From contig NZ_VCLB01000008.1 in NCBI RefSeq assembly GCF_005924265.1, positions 186,001 to 250,000 on the forward strand: a stretch of 64,000 nucleotides of DNA. The letters run 5' to 3'. Each line of letters begins with the position of its first letter. The first letter of the stretch is position 1. The notes under the pieces were generated by a model, which did not search any database, was not told where the DNA came from, and saw only the letters and a program-made list of their open reading frames with translations. Source of the stretch: Martelella lutilitoris. Its GTDB lineage: Bacteria > Pseudomonadota > Alphaproteobacteria > Rhizobiales > Rhizobiaceae. Both the position numbers and the translations under genes were made by a program. Of this stretch, positions 29,456 to 38,297 are shown one piece after another.

Positions 29456-29513
29456 CCTAGCCCTTGGTCAGCGCCGGTCTCGTCACGGCGCGACAAGGGG
29501 TCGGGAGGAGAAG

Positions 29514-30683
29514 ATGACGATTGCACATGCAGCCATTATCGGCGCCGGCATTTCGGGCCTGACAGCCGCGCTGGCGCTCGCCCGCCACGGGATCTCCAGC
29601 GAGATCTTCGAGCAGGCCGATGCGCTTGCCGAAGTCGGCGCCGGCCTGCAGGTTTCTCCCAACGCCTCGCGCTGCCTGGCGAAGATCGGCGTGCTCGGCC
29701 GGCTCGAGGGCCAGTGGCGGGAACCGAAGAAAGTGGCGCTGGCCTCGGGCCTGACCCTCAGGGAACTCGCGCATGTCCCCGTCGGCGAGGCGCGCAAGCG
29801 CTGGGGCGCGCCCTATGGCACGCTGCACCGCGCCACGCTGCAATCGGCGCTCAAACACGCCGTTGCCGATGAGCCGCTCACGACGCTGCGCCTCGGCACC
29901 CGCATCGACAAGGCAAACAGGGCAACGCTTTCCGGCAGGACGGAAAAGCCCGCCGATGTCATTATCTGCGCCGACGGCGTGTGGTCGCACAGCCGCCGGC
30001 AGATCAAGGGCGCGCCGGAAGCGCGCTTTTCCGGCAATATCGCCTGGCGTTTCGTGCTCTCCTCGGAAGACGCGCCCGGCTTTCTGGAGCGAGACAGCGT
30101 CACCGCTTTCATGGGGCCGATGGCGCATCTCGTGGCCTATCCGCTGCGCGATGTCGGCGGCTTCAACCTCGTCGCCATCGCCGCCGGCGCCAGCGCCGGG
30201 GAGGCCTGGCACACCGAGGTCGATAGCAGCTGGAAGATGGCGCTGGAGCGCCACTTCAAGGGCTGGAGCCCCGAACTCACCCGGCTGTTTTCCGCCGACA
30301 AGCCGACCTTCTGGCCGCTCTATGAGGTGGGAGAAGGCAACTGGCACAATGGCAGCGACACGATTGGGATCGGCGACGCCGTCCACGCGCTGATGCCGTT
30401 TTCCGCGCAAGGGGCGGCCATGGCGATCGAGGACGGTTTCGAGCTGGCGGCCTTCCTGGCCACCATGGAAGCGCCGCAGGCCTTCGAAGCCTTTGTTGCC
30501 CACCGCAAGCCGCGCCTTGCGGCGCTGCGCAAGCGCACCAGCTTCAACAAGTTCGCCTATCATGCCTCAGGCCCGATGAGAATCGGACGCGACATCGTGC
30601 TGAAACTGCGTTCGCCTGATACGCTCGCGCACGAACTCGACTGGCTTTACGGCTATCACGCCTACGGTCTCGACCGGTTCTGA
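29514..30683 (+). CDS. FAD-dependent monooxygenase (salicylate-hydroxylase-like)
   Basis: The 389-residue protein is a class-A flavin monooxygenase. The N-terminal dinucleotide fold reads IIGAGISGLTAALALAR, the middle has the FAD/NADPH-contact ICADGVWS, and the second FAD motif is GDAVHALMPFSAQGAAMAIED. It would hydroxylate an aromatic or similar substrate using NAD(P)H and oxygen; the substrate is not apparent. The start has a strong GGGAGGAG site. The open frame continues upstream across the zf-CHCC gene in a different frame, which is not coding. Confidence 0.9.
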   Translation: MTIAHAAIIGAGISGLTAALALARHGISSEIFEQADALAEVGAGLQVSPNASRCLAKIGVLGRLEGQWREPKKVALASGLTLRELAHVPVGEARKRWGAPYGTLHRATLQSALKHAVADEPLTTLRLGTRIDKANRATLSGRTEKPADVIICADGVWSHSRRQIKGAPEARFSGNIAWRFVLSSEDAPGFLERDSVTAFMGPMAHLVAYPLRDVGGFNLVAIAAGASAGEAWHTEVDSSWKMALERHFKGWSPELTRLFSADKPTFWPLYEVGEGNWHNGSDTIGIGDAVHALMPFSAQGAAMAIEDGFELAAFLATMEAPQAFEAFVAHRKPRLAALRKRTSFNKFAYHASGPMRIGRDIVLKLRSPDTLAHELDWLYGYHAYGLDRF

Positions 30684-30795
30684 CAAACGCCCGTAAAGCG
30701 AACTCCGTTCATCTTCGCTTCAGACTGCATGGCTAAGCTTGCGGTTACCAGACGTCATCGTCTGGCCTCATAAGCCAACCGGGGAACAAAGCCAT

Positions 30796-31497
30796 ATGGG
30801 AATGAAGGGGTATTTCGCAATCGCGGCCGTCGCGCTGTCGACCGCGTTCGGAGCGGCGGGCGCCAGGGCTCAGGCCGTCGATGCCTATGCCACGGCGAAC
30901 GTCAATCTGCGCGCCGGGCCAGCCACGACCTATCCGTCGATCACAGTGGTTCCTGCCGGCGCTACGCTTTCCAATTACGGGTGCCTGGCGGATTATAGCT
31001 GGTGCGATGTCTCCTATGCGAGCTATCGCGGCTGGCTTTCCGCCGGCAATATGCAAATCGTCTATCAGGACCAGCGCCAGACGATCTCGCCCGGCGTCGC
31101 CTTTGCCGCGGGCATTACCATCACCGCCTTTACCGAGGCCTATTGGGACAATCATTATCGCAGCTATCCCTGGTATCCGAACTGGAACAGATATCCTCCG
31201 ATCCCTGTGCCGAGGCCCTACATTCCCCCGCCCGGCTGGCGCGAGCCGCCAGGCTGGCGCGGCCCGCCGCCCGGCTGGAGGGCTCCGCCCGGCTATCGCC
31301 CGGTCTGGGAATCCCATCCGGCTGACCGCCCGGCTGCGGCGCGACCCGCAGAGCGCCCGGCGGAACCAGTCCGCCGCGAGGCGCCCGCTGTTCGCGCTGA
31401 AGAACCGGTGCGCCGGGAAGCGCCAGTACGAGCCGAAGAGCCGGTTCGCCGCGAGGCACCGCGCATGGAAGAAGGCAGGCGTATGGAACGCCGCTAG
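30796..31497 (+). CDS. Exported SH3-domain protein with repetitive Pro/Arg-rich tail
   Basis: The 233-residue product has a Sec signal ending ARAQA, then a bacterial SH3 domain (residues about 30-88) with the typical ATANVNLRAGPATTYP start and WCDVSYASYRGWLSA. A tyrosine/tryptophan/proline-rich middle (PGWREPPGWRGPPPGW) leads into a charged tail in which EPVRREAP recurs three times. SH3b domains often bind cell-wall or ligand peptides in the periplasm. The stop codon is the start of a TAGAGC repeat. A GGGGA ribosome site lies upstream of the ATG. Confidence 0.85.
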   Translation: MGMKGYFAIAAVALSTAFGAAGARAQAVDAYATANVNLRAGPATTYPSITVVPAGATLSNYGCLADYSWCDVSYASYRGWLSAGNMQIVYQDQRQTISPGVAFAAGITITAFTEAYWDNHYRSYPWYPNWNRYPPIPVPRPYIPPPGWREPPGWRGPPPGWRAPPGYRPVWESHPADRPAAARPAERPAEPVRREAPAVRAEEPVRREAPVRAEEPVRREAPRMEEGRRMERR

Positions 31498-31600
31498 AGC
31501 GCCGTGCGTCCTTTAGGACGCACAAAGGACGCTCTAACTTATCGAATCTACGCATCGTTCTTTTCGAAAATCGATTCCGATTTTCGAGCCGATGCGCGAG
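31495..31600. repeat. Composite palindromic TAGAGC repeat
   Basis: The element starts at the TAG stop of the SH3 gene. It has an outer stem TAGAGCG (31495-31501) paired with CGCTCTA (31530-31536), enclosing a hairpin (31504-31511 with 31516-31523), and then a second structure with CGCATCG (31551-31557) paired with CGATGCG (31590-31596) around a 9-bp stem (31565-31573 with 31578-31586). This layout is typical of rhizobial intergenic palindromic units. Confidence 0.65.
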
Positions 31601-31622
31601 GAAAACAGCGACGGCAAGAATC

Positions 31623-31652
31623 AAGGCCGGAGCCCGATGGGGTCCGGCCTTT
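31623..31652. terminator. Terminator-like hairpin between SH3 gene and metC
   Basis: A perfect 9-bp stem (31623-31631 with 31643-31651) is followed by a short T-run on the plus strand. It lies 35 bases beyond the metC stop and could also close the SH3 transcript. Confidence 0.5.
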
Positions 31653-31686
31653 CATGCATGCTCTTCGGCGAAAAGGCGGAACCGGG

Positions 31687-32874
31687 CTATGCTGCGCTCG
31701 CCGCAGCCAGCCCCTTTTCCAGATCCGCCTTCAGATCCTCGACATCTTCCAGCCCGATATGCAGGCGGATGACCGGGCCGTCTTCCGGCGCGGTGCAAAC
31801 CGTGCGGTTTGACAGGTTCACCGGCACGGCGAGCGATTCGTAGCCGCCCCAGGAATAGCCGATCCCGAAAATGTCGAGCGCATCGAGGAAAGCGTGCTGG
31901 CGGGCCCTGAACGCGCCCTCCTCCGCCTTCAGCACGAAGGAGAAGAGACCGCTTGCGCCGGTGAAATCGCGCTTCCAGATGTCGTGGCCAGGGAAGGACG
32001 GCAGCGCGGGGTGAAGAACGCGGGAAACTTCCGGCCGCTCTTCCAGCCAGAGCGCAACGGCAAGCGCGCTTTTCTGATGGTGGGCAAGCCTCACGCCCAT
32101 GGTGCGCAAACCGCGGAGGATCTGGTAGCTGTCATCGGGCGCGGCGCACATGCCGGTCCAGGTATAGTGCTCCTCCAGCTGCTCGAAACAGCGCTCATTG
32201 GCCGAAGCGGTGCCCATCAGCACGTCCGAATGGCCGGAGGGATATTTGGTCGCGGCGTTGAGCGAGAGATCGACGCCAAAATCGAGGGGCTTGAAGAAAA
32301 GCGGCGTCGCCCAGGTATTGTCCATGGAGACGAGCGCGCCCCTGGCATGGGCAAGATCCGACAGCGCCCGGATATCCTGCATCTCGAACGTATTCGAGCC
32401 CGGCGCCTCGGTATGAAAGAGGCGGGTGTTGGGCTTGAACATCTTCTCGACCTCAAGACCGAGCGCGGGATGATAATATTCGACCTCGACCCCCATGCCC
32501 GTCAGCACCTTGTCGGCGAAGCGCCGGGCCGGATCATAGACAGAATCGACGATGAGGATGTGGTCTCCGGGGCGCAAGAAAGCGAGCCAGGGCATGGTGA
32601 TGGAGGCAAGGCCGGACGGATAGAGCAGCGTGCCTGCGGCATTCTCAATCTCGTTCAGGGCGGCGCACAGGGCATCCGTCGTCGGCGTGCCATGGGTGCC
32701 GTAGGTATATTTCTGCCCACCGCTGACAGCCGTCTTGGAATCGGGAAACAGCACCGTGGATGCATGCACGACGGGCGGATTGACGAAGCCATGGAACGCG
32801 CCCGGATCATGGCCCGTATGGGCGAGAATTGTGTTGTCTCCGGCCTTTTTGCCGGCGGTCTTTTCAAAAGCCAT
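31687..32874 (-). CDS. metC: Cystathionine beta-lyase
   Basis: This PLP enzyme cleaves cystathionine to homocysteine, ammonia and pyruvate in methionine synthesis. The 395-residue protein shows the Cys/Met-metabolism fold: YGTHGTPTTDAL, the SGLASITM cofactor-phosphate loop, SMDNTWATPLFFKPL and the Schiff-base lysine Lys210 in ATKYPSGHSD. The YTYGTHGTPT and TWTGMCAAPDD features fit the alphaproteobacterial MetC group. It is divergent from aapJ across a 367-base gap. Confidence 0.93.
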   Translation of the reverse strand: MAFEKTAGKKAGDNTILAHTGHDPGAFHGFVNPPVVHASTVLFPDSKTAVSGGQKYTYGTHGTPTTDALCAALNEIENAAGTLLYPSGLASITMPWLAFLRPGDHILIVDSVYDPARRFADKVLTGMGVEVEYYHPALGLEVEKMFKPNTRLFHTEAPGSNTFEMQDIRALSDLAHARGALVSMDNTWATPLFFKPLDFGVDLSLNAATKYPSGHSDVLMGTASANERCFEQLEEHYTWTGMCAAPDDSYQILRGLRTMGVRLAHHQKSALAVALWLEERPEVSRVLHPALPSFPGHDIWKRDFTGASGLFSFVLKAEEGAFRARQHAFLDALDIFGIGYSWGGYESLAVPVNLSNRTVCTAPEDGPVIRLHIGLEDVEDLKADLEKGLAAASAA

Positions 32875-33241
32875 GATGATGTTCCGCTGAGTTGAGGGCA
32901 GTGCAGTCGCGCTCTGTTTTGAATCGTCGTTTCCGGGCGGTCAAGTCGCAAAGAGAAAAACCGAATTACGACTAAAGGATTAGACTAAAGAAAGGAAATC
33001 CTGCCCGATTTACCAGCATAAAATTGCCCATATTTTGCCGTGTTGCCCAATTTTTGAACGAAAATGGACGTTTTTCACAAAATCAGACCATTTTTGAGAG
33101 GCGAGTATTGACCATCTGGAAAATTACGACTGAGATACACGGGCTCGCACCGAGGGGTTTGCGGGCAGTTGTCGCTGCTTGACCGAAGGCTACGGTCATG
33201 GGGACAACTTCAAGTTTCAACGATAAACAAAGGTTGGGAAA
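32875..33241. other. Divergent intergenic region metC/aapJ
   Basis: The 367-base gap is AT-rich in its central part (about 32965-33110). A TTGACC (33108-33113) followed after 17 bases by TGAGAT (33131-33136) is a candidate promoter for the aap operon. A small GACCG/CGGTC hairpin follows. No small ORF or tRNA is visible. Confidence 0.4.
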
Positions 33242-34270
33242 ATGAAAAAGACGCTTCTGTCTGTCGCTCTCGGCGCAGCAGTCTTCGGTCTTGGGGTCCA
33301 GGGTGCTTCGGCCGCGACGCTCGATGACGTCAAGGAAAAGGGATTTGTCACCTGCGGCGTCAGCACGGGCCTCCAGGGCTTTTCCGCGCCTGACAGCGAA
33401 GGCAACTGGTCCGGTCTCGACGTTGACTATTGCCGCGCCATCGCAGCTGCGATTTTCGGCGATCCGTCCAAGGCCAAGTTCGTTGCTCTGACCGCCACCG
33501 ACCGCTTTCCGGCTCTTCAGTCCGGCGAAGTCGATGTGCTGACGCGCAACACCACCTGGACGCTTTCCCGCGACACTTCGCTGGGCCTCGATTTCCGCAC
33601 CGTCAACTACTATGACGGCCAGGGCTTCATGGTTCCGAAGGATCTCGGCGTATCGTCCGCCAAGGAGCTTTCCGGCGCTGCTGTCTGCGTCCAGTCCGGC
33701 ACCACGACCGAGCTGAACCTCGCCGACTACTTCTCCTCGAACGACATGGAATACAACCCGGTTGTCTTCGAAGCCCTCGAAGACGTCAACAACGCCTTCA
33801 ACCAGGGCCGTTGCGACGTTTACACGACCGACCAGTCCGGCCTTTATGGCATCCGTCTGACCCTTTCGGACCCGGACAACTACGTCATTCTGCCGGAAAT
33901 CATCTCCAAGGAACCGCTTGGTCCGGCATGGCGCCAGGGCGATGACCAGTGGGGCGACGTCGTCTCCTGGGTCCATTACGCCATGGTCAATGCCGAAGAA
34001 TTCGGCATTACTTCGGAAAATGTCGACGAAATCGCTGAAACCTCGGACAATCCGGGAATCAAGCGCCTGCTCGGCACCGAGGAAGACGGCAAGATGGGCG
34101 CCGATCTCGGTCTCGACGAAAAATGGGCCTACAACATCATCAAGACCGTCGGAAATTACGGCGAGATCTTCGAATCTGATGTCGGTCAGGGCAGCGAGCT
34201 GAAGATCGAGCGTGGCCTCAACGCCCTGTGGACCAATGGCGGCCTGCAGTACGGCCCGCCGATCCGCTAA
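33242..34270 (+). CDS. aapJ: General L-amino-acid ABC transporter, periplasmic binding protein
   Basis: AapJ captures a broad range of L-amino acids in the periplasm for the AapQMP importer. The 342-residue product has a Sec signal peptide ending GASA, then the family-3 solute-binding fold: GVSTGLQGFS, GLDVDYCRAIAAAIFGD, FPALQSGEVDVLTRNTTWT and GRCDVYTTDQSGL. A good ribosome site (AAGGTTGGGAA) precedes the ATG. It is the first gene of the aapJQMP operon and is separated from aapQ by 100 bases with a strong hairpin. In rhizobia this operon matters for amino-acid exchange during symbiosis and for general nitrogen nutrition. Confidence 0.95.
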   Translation: MKKTLLSVALGAAVFGLGVQGASAATLDDVKEKGFVTCGVSTGLQGFSAPDSEGNWSGLDVDYCRAIAAAIFGDPSKAKFVALTATDRFPALQSGEVDVLTRNTTWTLSRDTSLGLDFRTVNYYDGQGFMVPKDLGVSSAKELSGAAVCVQSGTTTELNLADYFSSNDMEYNPVVFEALEDVNNAFNQGRCDVYTTDQSGLYGIRLTLSDPDNYVILPEIISKEPLGPAWRQGDDQWGDVVSWVHYAMVNAEEFGITSENVDEIAETSDNPGIKRLLGTEEDGKMGADLGLDEKWAYNIIKTVGNYGEIFESDVGQGSELKIERGLNALWTNGGLQYGPPIR

Positions 34271-34304
34271 GCGCGATCTTCCATTCTGATTTTGTCTCGG
34301 ATCC

Positions 34305-34332
34305 GGCACGGGGCGGCCACCCGCCCCGTGCC
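34305..34332. other. Perfect 12-bp hairpin between aapJ and aapQ
   Basis: A 12-bp G/C stem (34305-34316 with 34321-34332, loop CCAC) has no T-run behind it. It probably protects the aapJ message from 3' decay or attenuates read-through, giving more binding protein than permease, as found between binding-protein and permease genes in other operons. Confidence 0.7.
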
Positions 34333-34370
34333 TTCATAAAAATAGCCCTAGACGGGCAACCGGGGAAAAT

Positions 34371-35564
34371 ATGGCTGAAACGTCAAGCAACGCTCCTTTT
34401 CAGGAATCGCGCGCTGCCGCGCTTATGTATAATCCCGCTGTCCGGGGCTTCGTTTACCAGTTTGTTACAGTGCTTCTGGTCGTCGCCTTCGTCTGGTGGG
34501 TCACCGACAACACAATTCGAAACCTTCAGGCAGCCGGCATCGCGTCGGGCTTCGGCTTCCTCGACAATCGCGCCGGTTTCGACATCGCGCAAATTCCGAT
34601 CCCTTATAACAATGACATGTCCTATGGCCGTGCGCTCATGGTTGGCATCGTCAATACGATCATCGTTTCGGTGGCGGGCATCATCACGGCAACCATCGTC
34701 GGCTTCATCATCGGCATCGGACGGCTCTCCTCCAACTGGCTGATTGCCAAATTGAGCCAGGTCTATGTCGAGGTTTTCCGCAACATTCCGCCGCTGCTTG
34801 TCATCTTCTTCTTCTACACCGGCGTTCTGGCGCTCCTGCCCTCCGCGCGCGACAGCCTGTCGTTGCCGCTGGACATGTTTCTCAACAATCGCGGCCTCGC
34901 CTTCCCGAGCCCCGTCTTCGGACCCGGCTCCTGGCTGATCGGCGCCGCGCTCATCATTGCTATCGGTCTTGTCATAGCCCTTTCCCTTTGGGCACAGCGC
35001 CGGCAGATGGCGACGGGCCAACAGTTTCCGACATTTTCGGTGAGTGTTGCGATCCTGATCATCCTTCCGGTGATCGGATATTTCATCGCCGGCTCGCCGG
35101 TCACCTTCGACATTCCGGTCAAGGGCCGCTTCAACCTGCAAGGCGGCGCCGTGCTTGGACCGGAATTCATGTCGCTCTACCTGGCGCTTTCGCTCTATAC
35201 CGCCGCCTTCATGGCGGAAATCATTCGCGGCGGCATTCTGGGCGTTGCCAAGGGCCAGACCGAAGCCGCCAATGCGCTCGGCCTTCACCCGCGCAAGGTC
35301 ACGCGTCTCGTCGTCGTGCCGCAGGCCATGCGCATCATCATCCCGCCGATGACCAGTGAATATCTGAGCCTGACGAAGAACTCCTCGCTCGCCGTTGCCA
35401 TCGGCTATGCCGATATCGTGGCGGTCGGCAAGACGGTTTTGAACCAGACAGGACAGGCCGTGGAAGTGGTCACCATCTGGATGATCATCTACCTCACGCT
35501 TTCCATTCTGACATCGATCTTCATGAACTGGTTCAACGCCAAGATGGCCCTGGTGGAGAGATAA
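34371..35564 (+). CDS. aapQ: General L-amino-acid ABC transporter, permease AapQ
   Basis: AapQ is one of the two membrane subunits of the AapJQMP importer. The 397-residue protein has about eight hydrophobic segments and the binding-protein-dependent transport motif [27 protein letters not shown], which contacts the ATPase, in its C-terminal part. The segment [17 protein letters not shown] is typical of polar-amino-acid permeases. A GGGGAAA site precedes the ATG. The stop codon is one base from the aapM start, indicating translational coupling. Confidence 0.95.
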   Translation: MAETSSNAPFQESRAAALMYNPAVRGFVYQFVTVLLVVAFVWWVTDNTIRNLQAAGIASGFGFLDNRAGFDIAQIPIPYNNDMSYGRALMVGIVNTIIVSVAGIITATIVGFIIGIGRLSSNWLIAKLSQVYVEVFRNIPPLLVIFFFYTGVLALLPSARDSLSLPLDMFLNNRGLAFPSPVFGPGSWLIGAALIIAIGLVIALSLWAQRRQMATGQQFPTFSVSVAILIILPVIGYFIAGSPVTFDIPVKGRFNLQGGAVLGPEFMSLYLALSLYTAAFMAEIIRGGILGVAKGQTEAANALGLHPRKVTRLVVVPQAMRIIIPPMTSEYLSLTKNSSLAVAIGYADIVAVGKTVLNQTGQAVEVVTIWMIIYLTLSILTSIFMNWFNAKMALVER

Positions 35565-35565
35565 G

Positions 35566-36720
35566 ATGGCGCACGAAATCGCTTATGTCCGCAAGGAAAT
35601 GCAGGCCCAGGAGCCGGCCCCGCAGAAGAGCGGCAGCATTGCGCTGTGGCTGCGCACCAACCTCTTCGCCAATCCGAAGGACGCATTTCTGTCGATCCTG
35701 GCTATCATCTTTCTGGTCTGGGCCGTACCGCCCGTCGTGGAATGGCTGTTCATCAACGCCGCATGGACCGGAACCGACCGAACCGCCTGCGCCACGATCG
35801 CCCAGGGCGGCGTCCAGCCGGATGGCTGGAGCGGGGCCTGCTGGGCCTTCATCGGCGCCAAGTTCGACCAGATCATGTTCGGGCGTTATCCCGACGCGGA
35901 AATGTGGCGGCCGATCCTCGTCGCAATCGTGTTCACCGCCCTGTTGATTCCGATGCTGATGCCCAAGGCGCCGCACAAGGGCTGGAACGCATTCGCTCTC
36001 TTCATAGCCCTGCCCTTCTTTTCCTTCTTTATCCTGTATGGCGGTGTATTCGGTCTTCCGGTCGTCGACACCTCGGACTGGGGCGGGCTGATGGTCACTC
36101 TGATCCTGTCTTACTTCGCCATTGCCGTCTCGCTGCCGCTCGGCATCATTCTGGCACTGGGGCGACGATCGAAAATGCCGGTGATGCGGACGCTGTCGAT
36201 CATGTTCATCGAGGTGGTGCGCGGCGTGCCGCTGATTACCATCCTGTTCATGGCGAGCGTGATGCTGCCGCTGTTCCTGCCGGAAGGCATGACCATCAAC
36301 AAGTTCCTGCGTGCCATTGTCGGCGTTTCGCTGTTCATCTCCGCCTATATGGCCGAGACCATTCGCGGCGGCCTGCAGGCCATGCCCAAGGGACAGTTCG
36401 AGGGTGCCGCCTCGCTTGGCCTCGGCTACTGGCAGACCATGCGTCTCGTCATCCTGCCGCAGGCGATCAAGCTGGTCATTCCGGCGATCGTCAACCAGTT
36501 CATCTCGATCTTCAAGGATACCTCCCTGGTCTCGATCATCGGCATGTTCGATCTGCTCGGCATCATCAAGTTCAACTTCACCGATTCAAGCTGGGCCTCG
36601 CCGGTCACGCCGATCACCGGCCTGATCTTCGCTGGCTTTGTCTTCTTCATCTTCTGCTTCGCGATGTCGCGTTATTCCAGCTTCATGGAACGCCATCTCG
36701 ACACCGGCCACCGAAGCTAG
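35566..36720 (+). CDS. aapM: General L-amino-acid ABC transporter, permease AapM
   Basis: AapM is the second membrane subunit of the importer. The 384-residue protein is related to AapQ and has [16 protein letters not shown] followed by the ATPase-coupling loop [26 protein letters not shown] long N-terminal region with a first helix and a periplasmic cysteine-containing loop precedes the core. It follows aapQ after one base and precedes aapP by 24 bases, so all three lie in one transcript. Confidence 0.95.
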   Translation: MAHEIAYVRKEMQAQEPAPQKSGSIALWLRTNLFANPKDAFLSILAIIFLVWAVPPVVEWLFINAAWTGTDRTACATIAQGGVQPDGWSGACWAFIGAKFDQIMFGRYPDAEMWRPILVAIVFTALLIPMLMPKAPHKGWNAFALFIALPFFSFFILYGGVFGLPVVDTSDWGGLMVTLILSYFAIAVSLPLGIILALGRRSKMPVMRTLSIMFIEVVRGVPLITILFMASVMLPLFLPEGMTINKFLRAIVGVSLFISAYMAETIRGGLQAMPKGQFEGAASLGLGYWQTMRLVILPQAIKLVIPAIVNQFISIFKDTSLVSIIGMFDLLGIIKFNFTDSSWASPVTPITGLIFAGFVFFIFCFAMSRYSSFMERHLDTGHRS

Positions 36721-36744
36721 CTTCGCGTATTTGAGGATAAATTC

Positions 36745-37521
36745 ATGGTAGAAACCGTCGACACTTCTCACATGACCGTCTCGGATACCGAGGTCGCGGT
36801 CGAGATGATCCACGTCAACAAATGGTATGGCGACTTCCACGTCCTGCGCGATATCAACCTGAAAGTGATGAAGGGCGAGCGCATCGTCATCGCCGGGCCG
36901 TCGGGTTCGGGCAAGTCGACGATGATCCGCTGCATCAACCGTCTGGAGGAACACCAGAAGGGCAATATCATCGTCGACAATATCGAGCTGACGGACGATC
37001 TGAAGAAGATCGACGAGATCCGTCGCGAGGTCGGCATGGTGTTCCAGCACTTCAACCTGTTCCCGCATCTGACGATCCTGGAAAACTGCACGCTTGCGCC
37101 GATCTGGGTGCGCAAGATGCCGAAGAAGGAAGCGGAAGAAATCGCGATGCACTACCTGACGCGGGTGAAGATCCCCGAGCAGGCGGACAAGTATCCCGGT
37201 CAGCTCTCCGGCGGCCAGCAGCAGCGCGTGGCGATTGCCCGTTCGCTGTGCATGAGCCCGAAGATCATGCTGTTTGACGAGCCGACCTCGGCGCTCGATC
37301 CGGAAATGATCAAGGAAGTGCTCGACACCATGGTGGGTCTTGCCGAGGAAGGCATGACCATGCTGTGCGTGACCCACGAAATGGGCTTCGCCCGCCAGGT
37401 CGCCAACCGCGTGATCTTCATGGACCAGGGCCAGATCGTCGAACAGAATTCGCCGCACGAATTCTTCGACAACCCGCAGCACGAGCGCACAAAACTGTTC
37501 CTGAGCCAGATTTTGCACTGA
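36745..37521 (+). CDS. aapP: General L-amino-acid ABC transporter, ATPase AapP
   Basis: AapP hydrolyses ATP on the cytoplasmic face to drive amino-acid uptake. The 258-residue protein has all ABC motifs: Walker [10 protein letters not shown], the Q-loop region [12 protein letters not shown], the signature LSGGQQQR, Walker B IMLFDEP with TSALDPE, and the switch histidine in CVTHEMGFA. The ATG follows GAGGATAAATTC. An intrinsic terminator 31 bases after the stop closes the operon. Confidence 0.97.
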   Translation: MVETVDTSHMTVSDTEVAVEMIHVNKWYGDFHVLRDINLKVMKGERIVIAGPSGSGKSTMIRCINRLEEHQKGNIIVDNIELTDDLKKIDEIRREVGMVFQHFNLFPHLTILENCTLAPIWVRKMPKKEAEEIAMHYLTRVKIPEQADKYPGQLSGGQQQRVAIARSLCMSPKIMLFDEPTSALDPEMIKEVLDTMVGLAEEGMTMLCVTHEMGFARQVANRVIFMDQGQIVEQNSPHEFFDNPQHERTKLFLSQILH

Positions 37522-37552
37522 GGCGGGACGACAGCAGAGCACGATGGAAAAG

Positions 37553-37577
37553 GCGGGCTCCGGGGCCCGCTTTTTTT
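37553..37577 (+). terminator. Terminator of the aapJQMP operon
   Basis: A G/C stem (37553-37558 with 37565-37570) is followed by TTTTTTT. Confidence 0.88.
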
Positions 37578-37600
37578 GGCAATAGCCCTCATCTCTTTCG

Positions 37601-37770
37601 CCGTCATGCCGGCCTTGAGCCGGCATCCAGGGCCAAGTATGAAAGACCGTCAAATTCAAGGCCTTGACAGAAAAGGTGTTTTTGAGGCCCTGGACCCCGG
37701 CTCAAGGCCGGGGTGACGGAGAATTGTTGGCGAGCCCCATCGGTCTGCAACATATTTTGCCAACAAATTA
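37601..37770. repeat. RIME-like mosaic palindromic element, copy A
   Basis: The element is bounded by imperfect 32-bp inverted repeats (37601-37632 and 37688-37719, about 29 of 32 positions matching), each itself a palindrome around GCCTTGAGC. The first 33 bases of the shared core (37604-37636) are identical to 51808-51840. Weaker similarity to copy B continues to about 37770. The layout resembles the Rhizobium-specific intergenic mosaic elements (RIMEs), which consist of two large palindromes. It lies between the aap operon and the convergent DUF1489 gene. Confidence 0.75.
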
Positions 37771-37806
37771 GAGGTGGACTCTTCAGTCGGCCTTTCTGAC
37801 GCCTTC

Positions 37807-38241
37807 CTACAAAAGTCCCAGTTCCGCGAGCTCCGCACGCAGCTCCTCGGGCATATCCTCGCCGCCCTCGCCGAAATCAAGATCGCGCGGCGCGTCCTCG
37901 GCTTTAAGGTAGCGCCAGCCCTGAAACGGCTTGCGCGGCACCGGCACGGTATCCACGACCTGCGGGGCAAGCACGAGGTCGCAGCGCTGGATCCCCTGCC
38001 CGTCCGTATGGTTGGTGATGTCGAGCAGGGCCTGGCGCGCGCGGATCTGGCCGTTGATGACCCAGTAGAGCGAACCGCCGTCGAGAATTTCGTCGCGCCG
38101 CTTCGGCGTCATCCGCGTCGTGTGGACGGTGTGCGGCTCGAGGCCGGCGGCAATCGCGGCCATGGACCTTTGCGAGACCCAGCCACGCAAATCGTCAATC
38201 CCGGTCGCGCCGACGCATAATTTCAGAATATGAAGGCTCAT
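37807..38241 (-). CDS. DUF1489 family protein
   Basis: This 144-residue conserved alphaproteobacterial protein has no assigned function. It begins with the family-typical LHILKLCVGATGIDDL and has the RMTPKRRDEILDGGSLYWVINGQIRARQ block and FQGWRYLKAEDAPRDL. It has no signal peptide and is probably cytoplasmic. The ATG chosen gives the usual length. It lies 56 bases downstream of sdaA on the same strand and may be in its transcript. Confidence 0.88.
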   Translation of the reverse strand: MSLHILKLCVGATGIDDLRGWVSQRSMAAIAAGLEPHTVHTTRMTPKRRDEILDGGSLYWVINGQIRARQALLDITNHTDGQGIQRCDLVLAPQVVDTVPVPRKPFQGWRYLKAEDAPRDLDFGEGGEDMPEELRAELAELGLL

Positions 38242-38297
38242 GGAGCTTATGAAGCGCGGCGAAGGGGTATCGTCAAGGTTTTGACGGCATGAAAAAG

